The notes under the pieces are model-generated. The model saw nothing but the letters and a program-made list of their open reading frames with translations, was not told the DNA's origin and made no database searches. From contig NC_056419.1 of assembly GCF_905147365.1 (NCBI RefSeq), forward strand, positions 2,425,501 to 2,489,500: 64,000 nt of DNA. Reading direction: 5' to 3'. The DNA comes from Aricia agestis. Taxonomy: Eukaryota > Arthropoda > Insecta > Lepidoptera > Lycaenidae. Position 1 is the first letter of the stretch; every line of letters begins with the position of its first letter. This document shows positions 52,563-62,946 of this stretch, piece after piece. Position numbers and translations under genes: made by a program.

Positions 52563-52776
52563 CGAAATACCACGGGCTCACAGAATACCGGCGTGAAACA
52601 GCGCTTGCGCTGTGTTTCGCCGAGTGAGTGAGTTTACCGGAGCCCCAATCCCCTAACCTTTTCCCTTCCCTATCCTCTCCTATTTCCTTCCCTACCCTCC
52701 CCTATTACTCTATTCCCTCTTAAAAGGCCGGCAACGCACCTGCAGCTTTTCTGATGCTGTGAGTGTCCATGGGCGT
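52563..52776 (+). mobile_element. SINE-A copy without head and tail
   Basis: From GAAATACCACGGGCTCACAG through GCGCTTGCGCTGTGTTTCGC and the pyrimidine minisatellite to GAGTGTCCATGGGCG. Both the GTGGGAGAGCC head and the poly-A tail are missing. Confidence 0.83.
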
Positions 52777-52805
52777 GGGATGGGGTGGCGTGGCATGGGG
52801 TGTAT

Positions 52806-52843
52806 GTCTGTTTATTATACATATAAATGTATAATAAACAGAC
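52806..52843. repeat. Perfect 17-bp hairpin, 4-nt loop
   Basis: Arms GTCTGTTTATTATACAT (52806-52822) and exact complement at 52827-52843, loop ATAA. Confidence 0.92.
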
Positions 52844-54202
52844 TTACACACTTTCAAAAGACAAAAAGGTTTTTTAGCTCTTCCAGCCCCTGGGCTGGAA
52901 ATCTCGCCCAGGGCGCTGGTAGTGCTAAAACTGGCACTGCCTAGCTTAAATAATAATTCATTCTACACTTCCATTCAAACCTTTCTCACTAACTCACAAC
53001 CTGCCAGTTCTCAAAACTCCCAACTACCGGTTTGTACTGAGAACCACTCAATGGCTGTTCCATTGATCAGAACTGTTTGCTTTTCTCACGTGCTGTGTGC
53101 CCTACCCATATACACCTACACGAGAGAACTTGTTCTCATGTTATGTACGTTTTTATGTTTTGGGAGAGTTAGTGTAAATAGTTATGCAGCTAGAAAGATA
53201 CCCTTTAGACTTTGTACAAACACTTTGTACTTCTGGTATCGAACCTAAAGTAAAACCTGACTTAACCATTATAAAAGCTTCTTTGGTGCTTGTCACTCTC
53301 AAGTCTCAATACAATGAAAGTAGCACCTTATACTTATAAAATATATTTCTATTCTATGCCCACATGCCTTATAAGCACGATTTCGCATGTGACCGAATTC
53401 TTAATGATCACTGGTTGCAGCTGTTTTGCTCTCACGTACCAATAACTGCTATGACAATGTCAATCACGTGCCAAGGCGTCCTTGTAGGTATTTTGGGTTC
53501 TAGAGCGGATCACAGGAGAATACACTATAAAAAGCCTCTTATGAGAACCAAAAGCAAAGAGAAATGAGCAATTGCTGTTGTAGTACACAACAGCTTTGCA
53601 GTGTAAAATTAAAGCCACAATTTTGTGTCATAAAAAAAACAAAATAATTCTAAATTTAAATTCATTTTTAAACCTTCTTTGTGGAGAATAATTAATACGA
53701 ACAGATGCGGAACTCGGTACAAGGGTAAAGTAACAATAGATTCATGTATAATAGGCACACGAGAATTCGCACGCTATGAAATACCTGGCTACTGGCTAGT
53801 AGCTAAAATCGCTTCATTAAGAATCACTCTCACAATTAGTAAGTCTATTCTACATCTTCCTTCATCTTTTTTTTAAAATATTTTATTAAAAATTAGATGG
53901 AATATTGGATGGTTGTACATTGAATTAGGATAAATCTCGTTACAATTTACAAAGCTTTGATATTATTTAAATAACTAATTTTAGGTCTATTATATTTATT
54001 TACGTTCTTCAAAACAAAAAACTGAAATTTTAAGGCGTTTTAAAAGTTAATATGGATTATTATTATCTTTCTAAGTCATCTGCTAAAGTTAATAAACATT
54101 AATCACATTTAATGAAACAATTACATTCTAACGGAATTCGACCATTTTCTCACAAATCTCATAATACATGTTAGTTGTTACACATTGTATTATATTAAGT
54201 AC
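52844..54202. other. Spacer, nothing recognised
   Basis: The frame 52922-53248 (108 codons) has no domain, no matching codon bias and no splice context. 52875-52950 shares CTGGTAGTGCTAAAACNG with 52060. The remainder is unassigned. Confidence 0.4.
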
Positions 54203-54623
54203 TAGCTGTTACCCGCGACTTCGTCCGCGTCAAAACAATGAGATAAGCTATTGATAACAAAGAATGAACATTATGAACATGGTATCTAATTTGGACCATA
54301 AATATCTTATGCAACAACAAAAGAATTTTGAAAATCGGTCCACAAACGGCGGTGTAAAATACATAGGTAAAACATAAAAAAGTAAAACATATCCTACTCC
54401 TTTTTGGAAGTCGGTTAAAAAGTAGCCTAAGTTACTCCTTATTACATCAGCTATCTGCCAATAAAAGTCCCGTCAAAATTGGTCCAGCCATTTCGGAGAT
54501 TAGCCGGAACAAACAGACAGACATACAGACAGACAAAAATTCTAAAAATTGTTATTTTGGTGTAAATAACTGTAATTTCAATATTACAAACAGACACTCC
54601 AATTTTATTTATATGTATAGATT
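54203..54623 (-). mobile_element. Helitron-like repeat, near complete, minus strand
   Basis: Starts ACTAGCTGTTACCCGCGACT (the reversed CTAGT terminus), then TCGTCCGCGTCAAAACAATG, GGAAGTCGGTTAAAAAGTAG, CATTTCGGAGATTAGCCGG, (ACAG)n, and AAACAGACACTCCAATTTTA with TTATATGTATAGA at the far end. Longer than the 35682 copy, which lacks about 100 bases near the CTAGT side. Confidence 0.8.
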
Positions 54624-54744
54624 ATACTCAAAAACCGTAACAGAACAGTTATAATACAAAGAAAAAACGTATTCGTAGTTAACTTTGATTTTGACAGCAT
54701 AGATTTGCATATTTAATTTTGACAGCAGTTAGAAAAAGTACTTA

Positions 54745-54887
54745 TAGTCTGTCAAGAAAGTGAAGAAATTAAAAAGTGACAACATCGTAGAGTCATCCAT
54801 TTTTCTTAGATTGATTTGAAAGGGATGACACTACGATGTTGCCACTTTTTAATTTCTTCACTTTCTTGACAGACTGTAGTTATATAA
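54745..54887. mobile_element. TIR miniature element, TAGTCTGTCAAGAAAG ends
   Basis: Arms of about 55 bp: TAGTCTGTCAAGAAAGTGAA, GAAATTAAAAAGTGACAACA and TCGTAGAGTCATCC at the left; the complementary arm ends TTTCTTGACAGACTGTA. Only about 30 bases separate them. Arms differ at few sites. Confidence 0.88.
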
Positions 54888-55693
54888 ATATAAAATTTTT
54901 TAATTCTTACATTTATATTTAAAATAATCTAAGAACTTTTTAACAAAAGTTTCACACACAGCAAAATTGTAACAATTAATTTTTATTAGTGCATATTTTA
55001 TTCAGTTAAATTGTTAAATTAAGTAGTTTTATTATTATAGTTTTAATTACTATCGTGGGATGTGAATATAGACCAGTCACAAAACATGAACCCCTAAAAA
55101 TATAATAATTATGTTAGCTAAGTTCTACCACAGAATAGATAATAGCACAAGTTCTACATCTAGGGTAAAATCTAGGTATTGCACTATTCGACAATCAACA
55201 TTACTTTTTTTTCATAAAAGTAGTTAACAATCTAAATTTTAAACTCTAAACTACTACCATGCCTTTTAATTTTAGTTTTAATGTTTTATGTTTTAATATG
55301 TCATAGGCATTTACTTATTAGGAATTTTGGTATTATAATGTTATGTTCTTAACAACTAGGAGTGTTGTCTTGATAAAGAATTGTTACCGTTGTCAATTGG
55401 CTGCACAGTGGCGGGAATGGTCGGCCAACGCCCGTTAAAAATGCTGTAACGATGTGTCACTATTACTTAACATAAGATATTCGCGAATTGCGAACGAAAA
55501 AGGAATTTAAATGTCGAACGTATCGGCCATTTTGATGAGTGTCCCACAGGGTTCTCTGACCCTATTGGCTGCTTGTAATGCTGCGCCTGCGCATGTAGTG
55601 CTGTTAGGTGTTTTTTAGCACCAGAATGCTATAAACCTGATACAGTTAGAACGTAAATCGAGGTAGAATGTAGACTGTAAAGGTAAACCTGAT
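54888..55693. other. AT-rich spacer, nothing recognised
   Basis: Contains CCACAGAATAGATAATAGCA, shared with about 1330. No gene. Confidence 0.4.
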
Positions 55694-55852
55694 GCACTAT
55701 CGAAAAAATTGATTCATAGGCAATTGACGGATCTAACATTTTGTCGAGTCAATTCAATGTTAGTCGCAAGTCGCAATAATATGTCGGCTGGATTTGACTT
55801 AAACGGGACCAAAATGCGTAGCTCTACCTATGAATCAAATTCTCTGATAGTA
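55694..55852. mobile_element. MITE-G copy g
   Basis: GCACTATCGAAAAAATTGAT to CAAATTCTCTGATAGTAC with inner CAATTGACGGATCTAACATT and GGACCAAAATGCGTAGCTCT. Confidence 0.82.
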
Positions 55853-56141
55853 CCTTATTATTATTTATCAGGGCGAGCGAAGCGAACCCAACCAGAGCAC
55901 TTTTGTGGTACACTTTACGGAAAAACTATCACGCCTATTGATTTGTGCTTTAACATAGTAATTTTTATTTATAAGTTTTATAACATATAGATGTGTCATC
56001 ATTGGTCAGTCAAGGTTTAGTTACTATTTAAATATAAAGAACTGCCTTAAAGCCTAGATTATTATCACGCAGAAAAACGATGCGAGCCCACAAAAAGCTT
56101 GGCTTTTAGCTAGTAATAATAAAATACACTAGGTATATTAT

Positions 56142-56313
56142 GTACTATCAGAGAAGTTGATTCCTAGGCAGATGGAGCACCTACGTAGTTTGGTCGTGTA
56201 ACGTGTTACGTCAAATCTAACCTACAGATCACAATTATTAACGTTGAATTACATGATCCGACCAAATGACGTTGGTCTGTCAACTGCCTAGGAATCAATT
56301 TTCTCGATGGTAC
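56142..56313. mobile_element. MITE-G copy h
   Basis: GTACTATCAGAGAAGTTGAT to TCAATTTTCTCGATGGTAC, inner ATGGAGCACCTACGTAGTTT and CCAAATGACGTTGGTCTGTC. Well preserved. Confidence 0.87.
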
Positions 56314-56869
56314 ATAGCTTTGTTGTGCCGAAATAATTATCCTCCATTTTTCAGGATTATAACCATCTTGAGTCCTTCCTCACTTATAGTCAAATTTAAT
56401 CAAAATTGTTTTAGGATAGCGCGGATATGCAACAGACACACACTTTTGCATTTCTAATATAAACTGTACATTTTCTTAGCTATATAAACTTATTTAGACA
56501 ACATTTAAAAATAAATAATTATGCAATGTGCGTTTGGAGGCGTATGAATATATTTTGTCATTTTCTGACCTTCTTATATAAAAAATCTTTAGGTTTGCTA
56601 TTTTAACTCTAAATAAACATATTTTTAAACAGACTCGAAATCTGTCAAAGCAGCATTTTTAAGTATTATTTGGTAATGTCTTCTGAATGCAAAACACAAC
56701 CTGTCAGTTAAAACAAAGAGGCATCGTTTCTGTTATTGCCAAAATTGTGTAAGCTAACCCTACGTTGTTGGATTTTTAAGTAGTATTTACTGAGTTATTT
56801 CGAAAGTAGAACAAAACTTATGACACAGGATGCTTATGACGCTATTTACTGGACAAGTCCAACGCAACG
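56314..56869. other. AT-rich spacer, nothing recognised
   Basis: 56340-56460 has ACACACACTTTTGCATTTCT and related scraps of the Helitron-like group on the minus strand. Nothing else. Confidence 0.4.
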
Positions 56870-57220
56870 AAAAGTAACGCCTCCGTGGTCCAGTGGTTCA
56901 GAGCTAGGCTTTGGACTCGGAGGTCGTGGGTTCGATTCCCGCGTTGGAAACATGTTATTTCCAAGTTTGGTTAGGATAATGCAGGCTGATCACCTGATTG
57001 TCTGACAAGTAAGATGATCCATGCGTCGGATGGGCATGTAAAAAGTCGGTCCTGCGCCTGACCTCTCGCCAGTCGTGTCGGTCTGCCGTCCCACTGGGTT
57101 ATGAGAGTAAAAGGAATAGAGAGTGCTCTTGTGTACTGCGCACACACTTAGGCACTATAAAATTACTCCTGCGTAGCTGGCCTGGTGTCAATAAAACCGG
57201 CCACCGAAACCGGTGTGGGA
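56870..57220 (+). mobile_element. SINE-B copy 2 (tRNA-derived), uninterrupted
   Basis: GCCTCCGTGGTCCAGTGG (A box region), GGACTCGGAGGTCGTGGG, GGTTCGATTCCCGCG (B box), then the SINE-B body through GTGCTCTTGTGTACTGCGCA to GAAACCGGTGTGGGA. Flanks GCTATTTACTGGAC (56841) and GCTATTATACTGGAC (57221) look like a target duplication with one indel. About 15 extra bases lie between the left one and the head. It provides the empty site for the hAT insertion in copy 1. Confidence 0.9.
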
Positions 57221-57505
57221 GCTATTATACTGGACTTCCAAGTAACCTTGTTACTTGCACTTGTTACAATATTATTGTTGAAGTCTAAACTGCTTTAGTG
57301 GTGTTAATTGCGCTTATTTAAAATAGGTCGAAGTTTTTTAACTAGCTCAGGAAATGTGACCTATGTAAGACCGCCAGCGAGGGCGCGGCGTTATGTAGGA
57401 AATAATATTATCCCCCTGATTTTTTATGGCGCATGTATTATTACATTCTGCTGTTTAGTTTTTACTTCTGTCGGCACTCCTGGAGTGAAGTTAGTCATTT
57501 CTTTT

Positions 57506-57956
57506 TAGGGTTCCGTACCCAAAGGGTGAAAACGGGACCCTATTCACGAGACTTCGATGTCTGTCTGTCCGTAGCTGTCTGTCTGTCTGTCAGCAGCCTG
57601 TATCTCAGTTCTCAAGAACCGATATAGCTAGACTTCTGAAATTTTCACAGATTGTGTATTTCTGTTGCCGCTATAACAACAAATACTAAAAACAAAAGAA
57701 TATTTAAGGGCGCCTAGCTCATACAACAAATGTAATTTTTTTGGCCTTTTTTGCTCGATTTCAATAATGGTAACAAGTAGACACTTGAAACTTTCAAAAA
57801 ATCCTTGATTGAATGTGTAATTTAATAATTAATAATAATATTAAAATAAAATAAAAATTTAAGGGGGGCTCCCAAACAAAAAAACAGAATTTTTGGCCTA
57901 TTTTGCTCTATAACGGTACGGAACCCTTCGTTCGCCAGTCCGACTCGCACTTGGCT
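57506..57956 (+). repeat. Dispersed repeat, GGTTCCGTACCCAAAGGGT family
   Basis: It begins GGGTTCCGTACCCAAAGGGT and GAAAACGGGACCCTATT, has a (CTGT)n run, TATCTCAGTTCTCAAGAACC, GTTGCCGCTATAACAACAAA, AAGGGGGGCTCCCAAAC and closes with GGTACGGAACCCTTCGTTCG and CCGACTCGCACTTGGCTG. Both ends and the order are familiar from many lepidopteran genomes. A fragment lies near 51976. Confidence 0.75.
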
Positions 57957-58476
57957 GATGTTTATACTAGTATAATATGACACTCTTTTCTGACTACACT
58001 TTAAAATACCTTAGTTTTCTATGAGCAGCCACAACGCTGCAGGCGCTATATCATATTATGGGAAGTCGGTTAAGAATTAATAAAATTCCTTCTTTCTTTT
58101 GGGCAATAACAGTGAAAGTTATTTACTACCACATATTTGCTATTGTCAAACGTAAAAAACAGAAAGTATGTACGGTATCATGGAGTATGGAGCATGGACA
58201 CACTTTCTGAACAAGTACACAATGATTGGAAAATTAACAGGTTTAGGAGATAGACACTTTTCCTTCATACGGAAACTTAAAGATAACTTCACTTAATTAA
58301 ATAATTCATTGTTCGTAATAGAGTTTTTCATATTTTGTAACTTCGCATACACTTGGGCAAAATATAACTCTTCTTTTGTGCCCAAGTGTGTGCGGAATGC
58401 ACAAGAAAACTGTCTGTCTTTACTGCATAAATAAAATAAAAAAAATGTTTTATTTCTGAATAGATTAAAAAAAAAA
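57957..58476. other. Spacer, nothing recognised
   Basis: No coding frame and no repeat that I can match. Confidence 0.4.
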
Positions 58477-58775
58477 AATCAGAATGTTGATACTACGGTG
58501 CCTACCACCGGTTCGGGAACTAACCCGGCGAGAAGAACCGGCGTATATTTATTGTTATGGTAAATTACATTTCTAAATCGTTTTATAGCGCCATTTTCAT
58601 AGACGCCAATTAATGTCATATTATATTTTCTTGCCAGAGAATTAGGTGACCACCCTGTAAGGTCCTTAATACCACGTTGTTGTTTCCACCGCGGAATTCA
58701 AACTCATGACCATAGAGTAACCTATAGTTGGCTCATGACATCTGACTTTAAACCACTGGACCATGGAGGCGTTAG
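58477..58775 (-). mobile_element. SINE-B-like element, minus strand, diverged
   Basis: On the minus strand it starts ACGCCTCCATGGTCCAGTGG (A box region) and has GAGTTTGAATTCCGCGGTGG (mutated B box). The body is TGGTGTTAAGG-type sequence, and it ends CCGAACCGGTGGTAGGCACC followed by an A/T-rich tail. The body differs from copies 1 and 2, so it is probably a sister family sharing the tRNA head. Confidence 0.72.
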
Positions 58776-60240
58776 CAAATTAAAATATTACATGTTAGAT
58801 ACAATATTTCCCCGAAACCTCGCTGCGTTTACCTACTACAAAAATTATTCGTCATTGAGAAATTATTTGTATTCGTACAGTTAACACTTATATAACAATT
58901 AAACTTTTACGCCTAATAATTCTAATCAGAAATACATTTTAAGCGGCATGTGAGTAATTTTCGATTACACGCTCGCGTAATGGAGGCTACAGGTAATATA
59001 GTATAGTTTTATAGTCTATGGCACGAGCCATAGGTTTCACCGGATATTATATTCTCTATTGATGAATTTACTCTATACTTTATGAAGTTACATTCGTTTT
59101 CGAGTTACTCTCAAGAAGCCCTTTCGTTTAATATCCTTGTTGTAGGACTGCATAGAAAGTGACTATTTCGCCATCTTGGATGGTCGGCCATATTGGATTT
59201 GGAGTGATGTCACATACCATATTATCGTGCATGTCATCCAAACTAAACGCGTATGCGATATTTCGGCTCAATTGGTTAAGTGTATCTGCCTTAAAATTGA
59301 GTTCCAAAATTCCACCGTAACATACATACTTACATACATACAGAGCAAGTTAAATAAAAGCTTTTTTTTTATGTGTTTGAAGGTAAAATTCTGTCGATAT
59401 GTGTACTTATAACTTTTAACTAGAAAAGTTGAAACCCACTTTTGATAAAATACTCATACACAGGAAATAACTACATAAGCTTTTCTCTCCTTCTAGCATA
59501 TTGAAAAGACCACAATATGACAGACATTTGTATGAAAGTATGAAACATATTGGTTTTCTAAACATAAACATTGATAGAATTAGAATCTAAAACTACTAGG
59601 CCGATTGTGATTAAATGTTAGCGCATTATACCAAAAAGAGTAGACTACGAAGAGAGACACTTTATGTAGTTGTAACCACGTACAATGCCGTGAGATTTAT
59701 TTTGTAAGTCCAAAAATGCAATAAATATCTGAAATAGGATAAGGAATTTGATCTAGAGTTCATCTTAGCTACCCGTTAATGACCTAGGTCCTAACTTAGG
59801 TCATTAAGGACACTTCAAGCTAATGCTTTGAATAATGAAGATACAAAGAAATGTTCAGTTATGCGGGGCGTGCGATGTTAATTGTTCCTAGCAGGAACAA
59901 GTTCAGTTGTCCATAATGTATGGGGTACAAGTAATTAATTAATATACGTAAATTCTTGACGTAGTTAGCTCACTTAGCACCATTGTATAAAATTAATATA
60001 CAATAATATAACATCTTCTATATTTTTACAATTTTGGTGAAGATAAAGTCAAAAGCTTTTCGTAACCCCAAGCTTTCAGGATTTTTTACCATAGGTAACT
60101 TCTTCAACAAACTTCTGATAATAATTAATAAGATGTGAATAGTGTAAGATAATATTATGAGTAATAATAATGGCTCGGAAATACACGATGTGTACATAGG
60201 TACCGTATGTATAAAAGACACGGATTCGAAGAAAATTTAA
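58776..60240. other. AT-rich stretch, nothing recognised
   Basis: Frames at 59176-59412 (+) and 60018-60221 (-) have no domain. A small palindrome TAATGACCTAGG/TTAGGTCATTA at about 59778-59808 is the only structure. Confidence 0.4.
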
Positions 60241-60300
60241 CTGACTTTCAAGAAGGAGGAGGTTATTTGTTCGTCTGTATATTTTTTACTTACGTATGAA
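60241..60300 (+). repeat. Fragment of the AGGAGGAGGTT repeat
   Basis: TTTCAAGAAGGAGGAGGTTA, TTTGTTCGTCTGTATA match the start of 39511-39930. Confidence 0.6.
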
Positions 60301-60582
60301 AATTTTGTCTGTCTAATATTATGTATTTTTCTAAAGGAAACATCTCAATTTATAGTTTTCTCTTCAGAAGTCTGTATTATAATATAAAGTCGCAGAAACA
60401 TGAATTCATAGATCACCTTGGACACAAAGCAGCCATTACTATACAATTGTTTATTTAAATTGTTATAATTTGAATAACTTTCACAATTTACTAGTCTATT
60501 ACATAACTATTATTACAATAATAATTGTAATAATATTCATTTTCGTCTGGTATTATCGAACGGTACATTATTTATATTAATA

Positions 60583-60750
60583 GCTGGTGCCCGCAACTCC
60601 GTTGTACCAAAATTCTATTATAGCGCGGGAATTGTACATTTTTCCGGAAAAAAAGTATCCTACGTCCTTTCCCGGGACTCAAAGTATCTCCATACAAAAT
60701 TTCATCAAAATCGGTTCAGCGGTTTGGACGTGAAGGATATCAGAATCTAA
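60583..60750 (-). repeat. Helitron-like short repeat, minus strand
   Basis: TAGCTGGTGCCCGCAACTCC, TATAGCGCGGGAATTGTACA, AAAAAAGTATCCTACGTCCT, CATCAAAATCGGTTCAGCGG and TTTGGACGTGAAGG; the (ACAG)n part is lost. Confidence 0.75.
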
Positions 60751-61345
60751 TGTATACTCGTAGGTATAATCACATTCTAATTAAATCTTTTACCGTCTAT
60801 AAGAAAGTAAATAATTGGTTTGTATATTAATATCCCATACGATATAACATGGTGTAATGGCCGATATAATTACAAGTAGCAATTATACTGTGAGCTTTCG
60901 TTTCGTATAGCCGCAGGTGAAATGCGGGCCAATTTCACTGGTTACGTAATATTTGCTGAGTTAGTATTTTGGCCATGAACTGTAGACTGTAGTGTCATAT
61001 TTCATTAGTTTACTTAATAATAATTAAAGTTGGTAATATCGTAAGTGAGTGTGACTAATACACTGTAAGACAGTCCAAAATTTGTTTTTGATCAATTCAA
61101 TTGGCAAAAATAAGTGTTTTATAAATTTTTTTATTTACTTTTTTGAAAATGTGCTTTTTATTTATAATGGTGAGAGTTATACATAATATTAATATTATTA
61201 TTACACTTTAATTTTAAATTAGCCGGCTAAAGTGTACGCAGCGTTCAGAATATTATGGTAGAGCGTGGCAGAGTTTTCATCAACTTTTATAATTGTTATT
61301 AAAATAGTAAAAATTAACATTAATAAAATAATTTTTAAATCCGCA

Positions 61346-61545
61346 TCTACTATAACATTATAAATGCGAAAATGTATCTGTCTGTCTCTCTGTTACAACG
61401 ACTTCACGCCTAAACCGTAGAACCGAATTAACTGAATTTTGGTACTTATGGAGATATATTTGAAAAGTCATGAAAAGGTCATAGGATACTTTTTAACCTT
61501 GAAAAATGTACGGTTCTCACATGAAAAACGAAATTCGTAAAATAT
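61346..61545 (+). repeat. Helitron-like short repeat, plus strand
   Basis: ATCTACTATAACATTATAAA, TGTATCTGTCTGTCTCTCTG, GACTTCACGCCTAAACCGTA, AAGGTCATAGGATACTTTTT and ATGTACGGTTCTCACATG; it stops short of the CTAGT end. Confidence 0.72.
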
Positions 61546-61553
61546 ATTAATAT

Positions 61554-62042
61554 GTACCATCGAGGAAATTGATTCCTAGGCAGTTGACAGACCAACGTCA
61601 TTTGGTCGAATCATATCAATCAGATCTGTTGGCTGGGTTTGAAGCATAAAGTTAATATACTAGCCCTAGCACGGCCACCAGTAGAAATGGGAAAATATGG
61701 ACAAACTGTGGAGATAAACTTAAGGTAGCGTTCCGATCTTTTTTCATTCCCAAAATTTCAATTAAAATGCCACTTTATGACAGACTATAGTCCTAAAAAT
61801 TCAAATAATATCCTACTCTATGACATATATTATAGTTTGTCATAAAGTGCCATTTTAATTGAATTTTTGTCGGTCGCGATTGGAACGGCACCTTTAGTTT
61901 ATGTCCACAGTTTGTCTATACTTTCGCATTTCTACTGGTGGCCGTGCTAGGGCTACTGGTATATTAACTTTATGGTTTGAAGTAACTCGACCAAACTACG
62001 TAGGTCCCCCATCTGCCTAGGAATCAACTTCTCTGATAGTAC
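61554..62042. mobile_element. MITE-G copy i, split by a hAT miniature element
   Basis: GTACCATCGAGGAAATTGAT at 61554 and ATCAACTTCTCTGATAGTAC ending 62042 are the MITE-G ends. Its native sequence stops at GGCTGGGTTTGAAG (61644) and resumes after the duplicated GTTTGAAG (61982) with TAACTCGACCAAACTACG. Part of the usual inner sequence before GATCTGTTGG is also missing. Confidence 0.9.
61645..61974. mobile_element. 330-bp hAT-like miniature element, exact 8-bp duplication
   Basis: TIRs of about 45 bp: CATAAAGTTAATATACTAGC and CCTAGCACGGCCACCAGTAG at the left; CTACTGGTGGCCGTGCTAGG and TATTAACTTTATG at the right. The duplication GTTTGAAG is exact (61637-61644, 61975-61982). Further inner inverted stretches (GTCCACAGTTTGTC, GCCACTTTATGAC/GTCATAAAGTGCC) make it nearly one large hairpin. 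No coding capacity. Confidence 0.93.
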
Positions 62043-62791
62043 AAATATGAAGTATGTAAAGGACATTGCCCAGTATCCAATTAATACAGTCCCTTAAGTA
62101 ACTCGAAACCACGAGTTGTAAGGGTATACGATTATACAATATTGGTGTTTCATATCTCTGGAGCAACCAGGCCGTGACGTGGTCAAGCGCGAGCCGTTTC
62201 CGAAGTTTCGACATTATGTCATGTATACAGTTTCATAGCATAACAAAATATGGCCTATTAACCGCTTTTTTAACAAAATAGACATTGCCCAAGTAAAGAT
62301 GTATAGTTTAGACATAGTTATGTAGAGATAGAGAATAAAATTACTGGCATAGGCCAGTAAACATTGTCCATCTTAGCAGCAGGCTGTTTTGTATACAAGT
62401 CCACTGCCGCAAGGCTTCAGCAAGTGAGAAAAAAATATCAAAAAGAAGAAGAAGTAGCGTCGTTCAAATTTGAATTTGGAACGCTCGCTCTTTAGAAATT
62501 AATAGGTCATTGATCGATAAACGACACCTGCTTTTTAAATTTCTACGATTATAATGATGATGATCGCGTCATAATGACTGACATGCTGACGAGTCATGAT
62601 GACCTAAGTCACCTACGGGCTATGTCACGGTATTATTGTAGAAACTGTCTTTTGACTGTCATTTCTACGTGACGTGATAATGCTCAGTGAAATAAACATG
62701 CAGCGCGTCGCGTCGCGTCACGTGCTAATGTTCAATAAAGATTTTACGATTATTTACTTAGAAAGTAGCTTAAAGAATTTCGTGTAAATGG
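62043..62791. other. Spacer, nothing recognised
   Basis: A minus frame at 62017-62214 starts in MITE-G sequence and has no domain. TGAGAAAAAAATATCAAAAAG followed by AAGAAGAAGTAGCG is a simple purine-rich patch. Confidence 0.4.
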
Positions 62792-62946
62792 TCAGGCCCT
62801 TTAGCCAAGACGTGTTCGCCGATCAAAATGTATCGAATTGACATAAGCGTCCGACAATGTGAATTTGACGTTCGGACTCGTGTAATGTCAATTCCATACA
62901 TTGGCGATAAAGAAAAAGTCTTGGCTAGAGGCTAAGGGCCAGGGCC
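62792..62946. mobile_element. Palindromic miniature element
   Basis: TCAGGCCCTTTAGCCAAGAC faces GTCTTGGCTAGAGGCTAAGG and GCCAGGG; inner CGCCGATCAAAATGTATCGA, AATTGACATAAGCGTCCG mirror CGGACTCGTGTAATGTCAAT and TCCATACATTGGCG. Arms about 65 bp, moderately diverged. Confidence 0.8.

Noticed and set aside
52922..53248. 108-codon plus frame
   Set aside because: No domain, no splice context, poor codon pattern; starts in repeat debris.
56879..56952. Possible tRNA gene
   Set aside because: Second copy of the same SINE head; shared non-tRNA body downstream.
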